From: Verrucomicrobiota bacterium
Lineage (GTDB): Bacteria > Verrucomicrobiota > Verrucomicrobiia > Opitutales > Opitutaceae
Assembly (NCBI GenBank): GCA_023443455.1
Contig: JAEZUE010000028.1
Location: 1-42,850, forward strand
Length of the DNA: 42,850 nt
Reading direction: 5' to 3'
Positions 8,388 through 16,104 of this stretch are shown piece by piece. A program made the translations under genes and the position numbers. Each line of letters opens with the position of its first letter. Within the stretch, counting starts at the first letter, position 1. Below the pieces are notes generated by a model. It was not told the DNA's origin. It made no database searches and saw only the letters and a list, made by a program, of their open reading frames with translations.

Positions 8388-9125
8388 TCAGCTCTCGGTG
8401 CTTTCGTCGACGATACGGCCGTCGAAGAGATGCACGGTGCGGTCGGCGCTGCGGGCGAAGCGGTCGTCGTGGGTGACCATGACGATGGTCGAGCCGGCGC
8501 GGTGGAGGTCGCGCAGCAGCTCCATCACGGCGTCGCCGTTCTTCGAGTCGAGATTGCCGGTGGGTTCGTCGGCGAGGAGGACGGAGGGGCTGCCGGCGAG
8601 GGCGCGGGCGACGGCCACGCGCTGCTGCTGGCCGCCGGAAAGCTGGGAGGGCAGATGCTTGGCGCGGTGGCCCATGCCGACGCGCTCGAGGGCGGCGGTG
8701 GCGCGCTGCTTGCGCTCGGCGGCGGGCATGCCGCGGTAGGTGAGGGGGAGCTCGACGTTTTCGTAGACGGTGAGGTCGCCGATGAGGTTGAAAGACTGGA
8801 AGATGAAACCGATCTCGCGATTGCGGATACGGGCGCGGTCGGCCAGCGACAGGTTTTCGACGGGCGTGCCGTTGAGCAGGTATTTCCCGTCGGAGGGCGA
8901 ATCGAGCAGGCCGAGGATGGAGAGCAGGGTCGATTTGCCGCAGCCCGACGGGCCGGCGATCGACACGAACTCGCCCTTGAAGATGTCGAGGTGGATGCCG
9001 GAGAGGGCGTGGGTCTCGACCTCGTCGGTGAGGAAGACCTTCTTGATTCCCTCGAGTTTGATCAGGGATTGGCCGTTGGCGGTGTCGGCGGAGGTGGTGG
9101 ACTCGGGCATGGTGGCGGAGGACAT
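8388..9125 (-). CDS. MacB/LolD-type ABC transporter ATP-binding protein
   Basis: A 245-aa nucleotide-binding subunit. Visible motifs are Walker A GPSGCGKST, Q-loop around GFIFQSFNLIGDLTVYENV, signature LSGGQQQRVAVARAL, Walker B VLLADEPTGNLDS and the switch histidine in VMVTHDDRFA. The QSFNLI and NLDS features are typical of the MacB/LolD/FtsE group that powers FtsX-fold permeases rather than importers. It lies between the adaptor (52 nt upstream) and the DUF4097 gene (50 nt downstream) in one probable operon. The only FtsX permeases nearby are the two at 1009-4964, so it probably energises them. Confidence 0.95.
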   Translation of the reverse strand: MSSATMPESTTSADTANGQSLIKLEGIKKVFLTDEVETHALSGIHLDIFKGEFVSIAGPSGCGKSTLLSILGLLDSPSDGKYLLNGTPVENLSLADRARIRNREIGFIFQSFNLIGDLTVYENVELPLTYRGMPAAERKQRATAALERVGMGHRAKHLPSQLSGGQQQRVAVARALAGSPSVLLADEPTGNLDSKNGDAVMELLRDLHRAGSTIVMVTHDDRFARSADRTVHLFDGRIVDESTES

Positions 9126-9177
9126 AGGATGCAGAAGTTCGGGTGGATTGCGATAGGAGTGGAAAGGGGCGGATCGC

Positions 9178-10428
9178 TCAGTTGAGACGGACGCGGGGAT
9201 AATCGTTGTTGGACATGTCGGAGAGGATCACGCGGTCGCCCGGTTGGAGGCCGGCGACGATCTCGATGGTATTGACCGAGCTGCGACCGAACTGCACCGG
9301 GATGCGGGTGGCGATGCGGTCGTCGGCATCGAGGCGGTAAACGCCGACGGTGCTGCGTTCCTGGCCGAACGCGGGGCGGCCGACATAGATGACATTGTCG
9401 AGGCGTTCGAGTTCGACCACGCCGTCGACCGAGAGGTCGGGGCGGGCGCCCTTCGGCAGGGCGCCGTCGAGGGCGACATCGACGAGCACGGTGCCGTTCT
9501 GCACGGCGGGATCGACGCGGATCACGTGGCCGGCGATGACGCCGTTGCGGGTGTCGACCGTGGCGCCGAGGCCGATGACGATGTCCTTGGCCTGTGTCTC
9601 CGCGATGCGGATCTCGGCCTTCAGATTGGTGGGGTCGGCCACCCGGGCGAGATTGCTGCCGGGCGCGACCTGCTGGCCGACCTCGAGGGGAAGCGCCTGC
9701 AGCACTCCGGCGACACCGGCGCGCACGTGCAGCGCCTCGGAATCGCGGCGAGCGAGTGCAGCCGTGGCCCGGAGCCGGGCGACCTCGGCCTCCTTCGGGG
9801 CGATCTGGGCGCCGCGGGTACGGCGAGCGAGGTCGAGGCGCTTCTGTTCGATCTCCCAGCGGGCGGCGGCGGCTTCGGCGGTGACCTTGGATTGTTTCAA
9901 CACGACGGAGGCAACGAGGCCGTCCTTGAAGAGCTCCTCGTTGACCTCGGCCTGGAGGCGGGCGCGTTCGAAATCGCTTTTCACGCTGGCGGCGTTGGCC
10001 TCCATCTCGAGCAGACCGCGGTCGACTTGGGCGATGAGCCCCTGAAGTTCGGCCTCGCCGGCGGTGAGACCGAGGTCGGCGTTGAGCGCGGCCTGCTCCA
10101 CATCGGGGTTCGTGAGTTCGAGGATGATGGATTCGGGCGAGACGACGGCGCCCGGGCGCAGTACGATGCGTTCGACGCGGCCGCTCGTGCGGGCCGCGAT
10201 CCAGCGGATGTCGACGGGCACGAGCGTGCCGAGACCGCGGACCTGGCGGACCATCGGGCCCTGCTTCACGGTGTCGATCCAGACCAGATTGCGGTCGAGC
10301 GAGGGGGCGGCCGGTTCGAGACGGGCGAGGAAAATCGAGATGCCGGCCAGAACGGTCGCTGCGGCGACACCCCAGACGATGTAGCGGCGGCGTTTTTGTT
10401 TGGCGGCGTTGGGGCGAGGAATGTCCAT
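9178..10428 (-). CDS. HlyD/MacA-type periplasmic adaptor subunit
   Basis: A 416-aa membrane-fusion protein. One N-terminal TM anchor (YIVWGVAAATVLAGISIFLA, about residues 16-36) is followed by a beta-barrel/lipoyl half, a long helical hairpin at about residues 90-200 rich in Glu, Ala and Arg, the second lipoyl half (GVLQALPLEVGQQVAPGSNLA) and a C-terminal beta-barrel with NGTVLVDVALDGALP and GLQPGDRVILSDM. It would bridge an FtsX-type permease to an outer-membrane channel; no TolC-like gene is seen here. First gene of the adaptor-ATPase-DUF4097 operon. The upstream region carries a TCCCA-AAAA-TGGGA palindrome about 140 nt before the start. Confidence 0.93.
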   Translation of the reverse strand: MDIPRPNAAKQKRRRYIVWGVAAATVLAGISIFLARLEPAAPSLDRNLVWIDTVKQGPMVRQVRGLGTLVPVDIRWIAARTSGRVERIVLRPGAVVSPESIILELTNPDVEQAALNADLGLTAGEAELQGLIAQVDRGLLEMEANAASVKSDFERARLQAEVNEELFKDGLVASVVLKQSKVTAEAAAARWEIEQKRLDLARRTRGAQIAPKEAEVARLRATAALARRDSEALHVRAGVAGVLQALPLEVGQQVAPGSNLARVADPTNLKAEIRIAETQAKDIVIGLGATVDTRNGVIAGHVIRVDPAVQNGTVLVDVALDGALPKGARPDLSVDGVVELERLDNVIYVGRPAFGQERSTVGVYRLDADDRIATRIPVQFGRSSVNTIEIVAGLQPGDRVILSDMSNNDYPRVRLN

Positions 10429-10566
10429 GCGTGGCGAAGTGTTGGCCTCTTTTTGCAGGCCACGTGCCAGCGGTTTGCGAAAACGTTAGTAGTTGAAATG
10501 CAAAGGATAACAAAACATGGCGAGGAGGCGACCCAGTGTGGTGTCGTCGCCAACGGGAAGGGGAGA

Positions 10567-10580
10567 TCCCAAAAATGGGA
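10567..10580. promoter_or_regulatory. Palindrome TCCCA-AAAA-TGGGA in divergent promoter region
   Basis: A perfect 5-bp inverted repeat with an AAAA centre, followed by CGCGCCGG much as the site at 5124-5139 is followed by GGCCGG. It lies between the divergent adaptor (start 10428) and aldo/keto reductase (start 10673) genes. A common operator is inference from two sites. Confidence 0.4.
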
Positions 10581-10672
10581 CGCGCCGGTGACGCGTTAAA
10601 CTACTGTGGCACCCGCTGCCGGTCGGGGCGGAGGGTTGCTCTCGGGCGCTTCGGGACTAATCAGCGAGAATC

Positions 10673-11758
10673 ATGACGATGTGGACCAAACCCTACGGCA
10701 AGACGGGCAAGAACGTTTCGGTGATCGGCTTCGGCGGCATGCGCTTCGCCGATCCTGCCGACCTGGACGCCTCGGCCGAGGTCATCCGCCACGCGCACGC
10801 GAAGGGCATCAACTATTTCGACACGGCCCCGTACTATTGCGACGACCGCAGCGAGGCCATCTTTGGCCAGGCGTTCAAGGGACTGCCGCGCGCCAGCTTC
10901 CATGTCTCGACCAAATGCGCGGAGGCCGACGGCGATGCGCTTCGCGCCAGCCTCGAGCGCTCGCTGACCCGCCTCGGGGTCGACGCGATCGACTTCTTCC
11001 ACATCTGGTGCCTGCTGCGACCCGAGCAGCTGGAAGAACGCCAAAAGAGGGGCGCCATCGCCGCCGCCCAGCGGGCCAAGGCGGAAGGGCTGATCAAGCA
11101 CCTGGTCGTCTCGTCGCACCTCAATGGACACGACAACGCCGCCGTGCTCGACTCCGGCCTTTTCGAGGGAATCACGATCGGGTACAACGCGATCAACTTC
11201 CCGTTCCGGGCCGAAACGCTCGCCGCGGCCGCGAAGCACAACCTCGGGGTGGCCACCATGAACCCGCTGGGTGGCGGCGTGATCCCGCGCAATGCCGAGC
11301 GGCTCGCGTTTCTCAAGGGCCCGCAGGATGCGGATGTCGTGCAGGCGGCGCTGCGGTTCAACGTCTCCCAGCCGGCGATCACCTGCGCGTTGGTCGGGTT
11401 TTCCAGCATCGCCGAGGTCGATGCGGCGGTGGCGGCCGTGGACGATTTCCGGCCGTATCCGGCCGATCATATCGAGCGGGTGAAGCGGAGCATCGGTGCG
11501 AGTTTCGAGGGCTTCTGCACCGGCTGCGGCTACTGCATCCCGTGCCCGGTCGGCGTGGAGATTCCCAAGTGGATGGACGCCTACAACCAGAAGATCCTCG
11601 AGGGCAGCGACAACGCCATCAAGGAGCGGCTCAAATGGCATTGGTCGCTCGAGGCCGAGACCGCCGGCGTTTGCACCGGCTGCGGTGCCTGCGAGGATCT
11701 GTGCACCCAGCATCTGCCGATCCGAGATCGGCTCGCGGCGATCGCGGCGCTGGCGTGA
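10673..11758 (+). CDS. Aldo/keto reductase with C-terminal 2[4Fe-4S] ferredoxin domain
   Basis: A 361-aa oxidoreductase. The N-terminal ~270 residues form the AKR barrel: the catalytic Asp and Tyr are in NYFDTAPYYCDD, the Lys in HVSTKCAE and the His in HLVVSSHLNGH. The C-terminal ~90 residues carry two cysteine clusters, CTGCGYCIPCPVGVEIP and CTGCGACEDLCTQHLPI, as in ferredoxin-type [4Fe-4S] proteins. This fusion is a recognised AKR subgroup, probably using ferredoxin-like electron transfer; the substrate is unknown. It starts with ATG ACG ATG, and the second ATG (10679) is an equally plausible start. It has no operon partner; the next gene starts 191 nt downstream. Confidence 0.92.
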   Translation: MTMWTKPYGKTGKNVSVIGFGGMRFADPADLDASAEVIRHAHAKGINYFDTAPYYCDDRSEAIFGQAFKGLPRASFHVSTKCAEADGDALRASLERSLTRLGVDAIDFFHIWCLLRPEQLEERQKRGAIAAAQRAKAEGLIKHLVVSSHLNGHDNAAVLDSGLFEGITIGYNAINFPFRAETLAAAAKHNLGVATMNPLGGGVIPRNAERLAFLKGPQDADVVQAALRFNVSQPAITCALVGFSSIAEVDAAVAAVDDFRPYPADHIERVKRSIGASFEGFCTGCGYCIPCPVGVEIPKWMDAYNQKILEGSDNAIKERLKWHWSLEAETAGVCTGCGACEDLCTQHLPIRDRLAAIAALA

Positions 11759-11827
11759 GGCGAAAAGGGTGGGGCGCCGCTGTCGAGCAGAGTCCCGGTG
11801 GGCTGGAGTGGGGTGAGAAGCCCGACA

Positions 11828-11854
11828 CGGCTCGGCGAGACGCCTCGCCCTACC
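11828..11854 (-). repeat. GTAGGG-headed hairpin repeat
   Basis: Read on the minus strand it starts GGTAGGGCGAGGCG and folds as GGCGAG-GCGT-CTCGCC. It has the architecture (GTAGG head, perfect short hairpin) of the elements at 13345-13403, 37679-37702 and 39672-39691, and lies in the 191-nt spacer after the aldo/keto reductase gene. Confidence 0.5.
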
Positions 11855-11949
11855 TCGCGAGAGCGACTCACCCGGTTCGACCCCAATCGCGCGATTTCCC
11901 GGCGAGTTCCGGCTAGCGAAATCTCCCGCGCTTCTCCACCTTTCCGCCC

Positions 11950-13320
11950 ATGTTCGATCCGGTCGAAAAGCTCAAGGAATACGTCCGCTGCCCGAGCGTG
12001 TCAGCGGACCCGCAATTTGCCCAGGGAATGCAGCAGGCCCGCGAGTTCATCGCCGGCCTGCTTCGCGACATCGGCTTCGCCGTCGAAGTGGTCGCCACGC
12101 CGATGCATCCGCTGGTGCTCGCCACGCGCGGCGGCGATCCGTCGTGGCCGCACGTGGTGATCTACGGCCACTACGACGTGCAGCCGGCCGATCCGCTCGC
12201 CCTCTGGAATTCGCCGCCCTTCGAGCCCGAGCTGCGCGGCAACCGTATCTATGGGCGCGGCACGGCGGACAACAAGGGGCCGCTGTTGGTCCATGTCGCC
12301 GCGGTGGCGAAGCTGCTCGAAGCCGAACCCGACCTGCCGCTGCGCCTCACCTTCCTGATCGAGGGCGAGGAGGAGATCGGCAGCCCGAGCTTCCTGCCCT
12401 TCCTCGAGAACTATCGCGACCGCCTCGCGGCCGATTTCGTCTTCCTCTCCGACACCGGCAGCCCGCGGGAGGACCAGCTCGTGGTCACCTGCGGTCTCCG
12501 TGGTCTGGTGACGTTCGAGATCGAGCTCACCGGCCCGAGCGGCGACCTGCATTCGGGCCTGCACGGCGGAGCCTTGATGAACCCGCTGCAGGCGCTGGCC
12601 GAACTCTGCGCCTCGCTTCACACGCCCGACGGCAAGGTGAACATCCCCGGTTTCTACGACGAGGTCGCTCCGGTCGAGGACTGGGAACGCGAGGAGCTCA
12701 AGAAGCTCGGCACCACCGAGGAGGAGTATCGGAAATTCCTGGGCATCCCCGCCTTCCACGGGCATCCCGACTGCTCGCCGCTCGAGGCGGTGCGTTTCCA
12801 GCCGACGCTCGAGTTCAACGGACTCGGCGGCGGCTACCAGGGAGTCGGCAGCAAAACGGTCATCCCCAGCAAGGCGATGGCGAAGATCAGCTGCCGGCTC
12901 GTCCCCGACCAGGACCCCGAGGTCATCAAGCGTCGGGTGTACGACGCCATCGAGGCGCGCTGCCCGAAGGGCGTAACGCTCCGGCTGGTCGACGGGCACA
13001 ACGCGATCCCGTACGTGGCCATCCCGCCGGGTCGGCCGAACACGCCGGCGAGCCAGTCGCCGGCCCTCGCCCGTGCCTTCCGCGCGACCGATGCGGCGGT
13101 GACGGAGGTCTTCGGCAAGGCGCCGCTGTATCTGCGCGAAGGTGGCAGCGTGCCGATCATCGGCGACATCAAGCGCGTGCTCGGGCTCGACTCGCTGCTG
13201 CTCGGGCTGTTCCTGCCGGAGGACAACCTCCACGCGCCCAACGAGAGCTTCCACCTCGGCGTGATGGAAAAGGCGATTCGCGCCTCGGAAAAGATCCTGC
13301 GCGCGATCGCGCGCGGGTAG
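11950..13320 (+). CDS. M20-family metallo-dipeptidase
   Basis: A 456-aa cytosolic di-zinc peptidase resembling CNDP-type dipeptidases. The metal-site motifs are in order: YGHYDVQPAD (His and Asp), GRGTADNKGP (bridging Asp), EGEEEIGSPSF (catalytic and metal Glu), LSDTGSP (Asp), and a late His in APNESFHLGVMEKA. The dimerisation-domain motif DLHSGLHGGALMNP is at about residues 198-211. Length and motif spacing match the family. It likely hydrolyses dipeptides for amino-acid recycling. A perfect inverted repeat begins 24 nt after the stop codon. Confidence 0.94.
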   Translation: MFDPVEKLKEYVRCPSVSADPQFAQGMQQAREFIAGLLRDIGFAVEVVATPMHPLVLATRGGDPSWPHVVIYGHYDVQPADPLALWNSPPFEPELRGNRIYGRGTADNKGPLLVHVAAVAKLLEAEPDLPLRLTFLIEGEEEIGSPSFLPFLENYRDRLAADFVFLSDTGSPREDQLVVTCGLRGLVTFEIELTGPSGDLHSGLHGGALMNPLQALAELCASLHTPDGKVNIPGFYDEVAPVEDWEREELKKLGTTEEEYRKFLGIPAFHGHPDCSPLEAVRFQPTLEFNGLGGGYQGVGSKTVIPSKAMAKISCRLVPDQDPEVIKRRVYDAIEARCPKGVTLRLVDGHNAIPYVAIPPGRPNTPASQSPALARAFRATDAAVTEVFGKAPLYLREGGSVPIIGDIKRVLGLDSLLLGLFLPEDNLHAPNESFHLGVMEKAIRASEKILRAIARG

Positions 13321-13344
13321 GGCCGCCCCCCGCCAGGCACGCAA

Positions 13345-13403
13345 TGTAGGAGCCTGCTTGCAGGCGATTTCGAGCACAGATCGCCTGCAAGCAGGCTCCT
13401 ACA
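13345..13403. repeat. REPIN-like inverted pair of GTAGGA hairpins
   Basis: Two perfect 24-nt copies in inverted orientation (13345-13368 and 13380-13403) separated by 11 nt. Each reads TGTAGGA then GCCTGC-TT-GCAGGC then GAT, so each arm is a small hairpin and the pair forms one large one. GTAG-headed hairpins in inverted pairs are the definition of a REPIN. It sits between the M20 peptidase stop and the Pal terminator. Confidence 0.75.
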
Positions 13404-13434
13404 GGCAGGCGCTCCGGCACCAAAACGTCCCATG

Positions 13435-13466
13435 AAAAAGCCCCGACCTTTGCAGGTCGGGGCTTT
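13435..13466 (-). terminator. Rho-independent terminator, probably bidirectional
   Basis: Perfect stem aaaagccccgacc / ggtcggggctttt with a 6-nt loop (tttgca), and a T-rich flank on either strand. It is 23 nt downstream of the Pal-like gene stop on the minus strand and could also end transcripts coming from the M20 peptidase. Confidence 0.85.
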
Positions 13467-13488
13467 TGTGCTGAAAGAGCGGAGTCGC

Positions 13489-14049
13489 TTATTGCTTGAT
13501 GACCACGAGCTCGACGCGGCGATCCTTCGACATGGCGTCGGCCGAGGCGTTTTCCGGCGCGCCGAGGTCGCCGAGGGAGCGGATCTCGAGAACCGAGGCG
13601 CTGATGCCGAGCTTCTGGAGGTAGTCCTTGACCGCGTTCGCACGACGGTCGCCGAGGCCGATGTTGTATTCGGCCGTGCCCCGCCAGTCGCAGTGCCCCT
13701 CGAGGAGGATCTGCTTGCCGGCGAGATCGCCGATCTGCTTGGCGGCCTGCTCGAGTTTGGCGCGCTCGCCGGGCTTGATCGCGGAGCGATCGAAATCGAA
13801 ATACACCGTCGGGAGCACGCCGCGCTGGAGATTCGCCTCTTCGTAGCGGGCATCACCCAACGGTTTCTGCTCCAGGCCGTCGTTCATGCCATCGAGGCCG
13901 AAGTCGGCCCCTTCGGGATTGATGCCGCCCGGGCCCATGCCGGCCATTGTGGCATCGGGAGTGGGGCGATTCGGTTTCTTCGGGCAGCCCGCGAGCAGCA
14001 CGGCCGCGCCAACAAGAATGAGACAGACGGATTTCGAGAGCTTGTTCAT
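13489..14049 (-). CDS. pal: Peptidoglycan-associated OmpA-family lipoprotein (Pal-like)
   Basis: A 186-aa lipoprotein. The N-terminus MNKLSKSVCLILVGAAVLLAGC is a type II signal peptide with lipobox LLAGC, so Cys22 is acylated. The C-terminal ~110 residues are an OmpA/MotB domain: TVYFDFDRSAIKPGER, then ILLEGHCDWRGTAEYNIGLG with the Asp and Arg of DRRANAV that bind the meso-DAP stem, and the late SKDRRVELVV. It would tether the outer membrane to peptidoglycan. The middle region is Gly/Met-rich and low in complexity. No tolB or other Tol genes adjoin it. A strong terminator follows. Confidence 0.92.
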   Translation of the reverse strand: MNKLSKSVCLILVGAAVLLAGCPKKPNRPTPDATMAGMGPGGINPEGADFGLDGMNDGLEQKPLGDARYEEANLQRGVLPTVYFDFDRSAIKPGERAKLEQAAKQIGDLAGKQILLEGHCDWRGTAEYNIGLGDRRANAVKDYLQKLGISASVLEIRSLGDLGAPENASADAMSKDRRVELVVIKQ

Positions 14050-14166
14050 GGAGAAAGGGTTTGATCGCGAGATGCGCGGTTATCGTGGAAACCGCCCAGT
14101 CGGCGCAAGAAGATAGTCGGCCGATCGGATCGACCGAGGCGTCACCAATGGCGCCGTACCGGCGGC

Positions 14167-14910
14167 TCAGCGGCCGCCCGGGGGCATCGAGCTGCGGTTG
14201 TCGACCAAGCCGATCTCGATCGCGTAGCGCGTGAGGCTGGCGACGTCGTGGAGATCGAGTTTGCGCATCAGGTTGGTGCGATGGTTGTCGACGGTCTTCA
14301 CACTGATGCCGAGCTTGGCCGCGATCTCCTTGGTGCTGTAGCTTTCGGCGACGAGCTGCAGGATCTCGCGCTCGCGATCGGTGAGCAGATCGTGGCTCGA
14401 AGCGGCGGAGGGATTGGTGACCACGTTGAGCAACAACGCGGCGACGGCCGGGCCGAAATAGGTGCCACCATTGGCGACGGTCTGGATGCCCTTGCGAAAC
14501 TCGCTCAGGCCGGCGGTCTTTTCGACAAAACCGTGGGCGCCGGCCTCGAGCATCTCGCGCACCAACACGGGATTCTCGTAACCGGAGAACACGAGGTAGC
14601 GGGTGTTCTTGAGCTGCTTCGCCAAGCGGCGGAGCAGGTCGACACCGTTCAGGCCCGGAAGCTTCGCATCGAGGATGGCCAGATCGGGCTTGGTCTCGAG
14701 GCAGAGGTTGTAGGCCTGCTGACCGTCGCCGCATTCGCCGACGATCTTGTAGTTGGGATCGTTGCGCAGCATTTCCGCAAGCATCTCACGGATTGCGGTT
14801 TGATCCTCGATGATGACGACACGCTTCATCTTTTGGTGGCTGGTAGCGGCTTGCCGGTCGGCGGCGAGTTGCCGTTCGAGTACGGAAGTGGGTGTTTCTT
14901 GCGGGAACAT
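14167..14910 (-). CDS. NarL/FixJ-type response regulator
   Basis: A 247-aa DNA-binding response regulator. The receiver runs from about residues 28-145: acidic pocket in VVIIEDQTAIRE, phospho-acceptor Asp in LAILDAKLPGLNG, Ser in YLVFSGYEN, Lys in GFVEKTAG. The C-terminal LuxR-type helix-turn-helix (about 175-235) is intact: LTDREREILQLVAESYSTKEIA, then LGISVKTVDNHRTNLMRKLD. The start is uncertain: ATG at 14910 is preceded by a fair GGAG, whereas ATG at 14829 (MKRVVIIED) begins right at the domain. No kinase is adjacent on this strand. Its C-terminal LTRYAIEIGLVDN closely matches the regulator at 16101-16796, so the two are paralogues. Confidence 0.93.
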   Translation of the reverse strand: MFPQETPTSVLERQLAADRQAATSHQKMKRVVIIEDQTAIREMLAEMLRNDPNYKIVGECGDGQQAYNLCLETKPDLAILDAKLPGLNGVDLLRRLAKQLKNTRYLVFSGYENPVLVREMLEAGAHGFVEKTAGLSEFRKGIQTVANGGTYFGPAVAALLLNVVTNPSAASSHDLLTDREREILQLVAESYSTKEIAAKLGISVKTVDNHRTNLMRKLDLHDVASLTRYAIEIGLVDNRSSMPPGGR

Positions 14911-15074
14911 CAGGGGAATTCTCCGGTTTTGGCCAGATGTTCTATCGGCTGTTCCGCAGAAAATTTCGCGAAATCTTGGAGAAGGGCCTCGGAAAACGCG
15001 TTCAAAGCGTCATTTAGCGATTTGACCCCGCCACTTCGCGTTTGCGCCGCAAAGCGCGAATCCGGAAGAAAAGT

Positions 15075-15149
15075 TGGTGGGTCGACCGGGATTCGAACCC
15101 GGAACCAACGACTTAAAAGGACGCTGCTCTACCGTTGAGCTATCGACCC
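15075..15149 (-). tRNA. tRNA-Lys (anticodon UUU)
   Basis: A 75-nt gene with encoded CCA. The 7-bp acceptor stem GGGTCGA/TCGACCC is perfect. The D arm is agctcaacggtagagc; the T arm ccggg-TTCGAAT-cccgg is perfect. The anticodon loop is CTTTTAA, with the anticodon TTT at 15117-15115. The anticodon stem GCGTC/GTCGT has one T-T mismatch at pair 30:40 and a G-T at 27:43. It stands alone with no other RNA gene. Confidence 0.96.
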
Positions 15150-15360
15150 GAAAAATGAAGCGCAGGTTACTAGGTGCCCGGTACTTCCTCCGGCAAGAAT
15201 AATTCGGGAAGAGTTTTTACTTCGGCACCGGTGATGCCGCCGAGGTGCGCTCTTTGCGGAGAGGAATCGGAGGGTAGGGCTAGACCCCATTTCGCCTGTT
15301 GGGCGGGCGCGGTAAGGTTGCGCCACTCGGCAATCGATCCGCAGTTCGATTCCTTTCCCC

Positions 15361-16104
15361 ATGAGCCATTCTTCGACAATCACCGATTTCTCCCCGTTCT
15401 GCACTCCGGGCGGTATTGTAGGTTTTCTCGCATCACAAGCGACCGGGCCACCTTGCGAGCCTGCGAAGCGGGAGCAAACGCGCCTCGAACCACGGGTTGG
15501 GCGTTTCCGGATTCTCGTGGTCGAAGACGACCCTAGTGTCCGCAGAATCGGCGTCCGGGCGCTGCAATATGCCGGCCATCAGGTCGAGGCGGCGGCCGAC
15601 GGCGAGGCCGGCTGGGAAGCGTTGTGTCGGGGGCAGTTCGACCTGTTGATCACCGACAACCAGATGCCCCGACTCGACGGTCTCGGGCTGGTGCCGGCGT
15701 TGCGCTCCTTTGTCCGGGGACTGACGGGGCGCAAGTCGCTTCGTATCCGCGTTCTGCCTTCGGACCCGTGCGACGCGCTCGACTCCGCCCGGCGCACCGT
15801 GCTCTACCGGGTCGCCCAGGAGGCGTTGATCAATGTGGTGCGGCACGCCAAGGCGCCCCAGGCTACCTTGGCCGTCAAGGTCACGCCGGCCGGCGTCACG
15901 CTCGAGGTCCGCGACAACGGCACCGCCTTCGATGTCGAGCGTGTCCTGGGTCTCACGACGCGGAAACACCTCGGGCTGCTGGGCATGCGCGAGCGGGTCG
16001 AGATGGTTGGCGGAAAACTCGCGGTCGACTCCGTGCCCGGGCGGGGCACGACGGTACGCGCCTCGATTCCTCTCCCGAAACACTGCCGACGCACCACCCC
16101 ATGA
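15361..16104 (+). CDS. Receiver/HATPase chimera: truncated sensor kinase
   Basis: 247 aa. Residues ~1-48 are unlike a known domain. Residues 49-110 are the first half of a receiver: acidic pocket in RILVVEDDPSV and phospho-acceptor Asp99 in LLITDNQMPRLDG. The conserved Thr/Ser and Lys of the second half are absent. From about residue 106 the sequence becomes a NarL-type kinase C-terminus: LVPALRSFVRGLTGRKSL, N-box RVAQEALINVVRHAKA, G1 VRDNGTAF, G2 HLGLLGMRERV, and PGRGTTVRASIPL. The HisKA_3 phospho-accepting histidine is absent. Junction words (LDGLGLV.ALRS) occur both in receivers and just after the HisKA_3 helix, suggesting in-frame recombination there. It overlaps the next regulator by ATGA. 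It could bind ATP but not autophosphorylate on the usual His. Confidence 0.85.
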   Translation: MSHSSTITDFSPFCTPGGIVGFLASQATGPPCEPAKREQTRLEPRVGRFRILVVEDDPSVRRIGVRALQYAGHQVEAAADGEAGWEALCRGQFDLLITDNQMPRLDGLGLVPALRSFVRGLTGRKSLRIRVLPSDPCDALDSARRTVLYRVAQEALINVVRHAKAPQATLAVKVTPAGVTLEVRDNGTAFDVERVLGLTTRKHLGLLGMRERVEMVGGKLAVDSVPGRGTTVRASIPLPKHCRRTTP

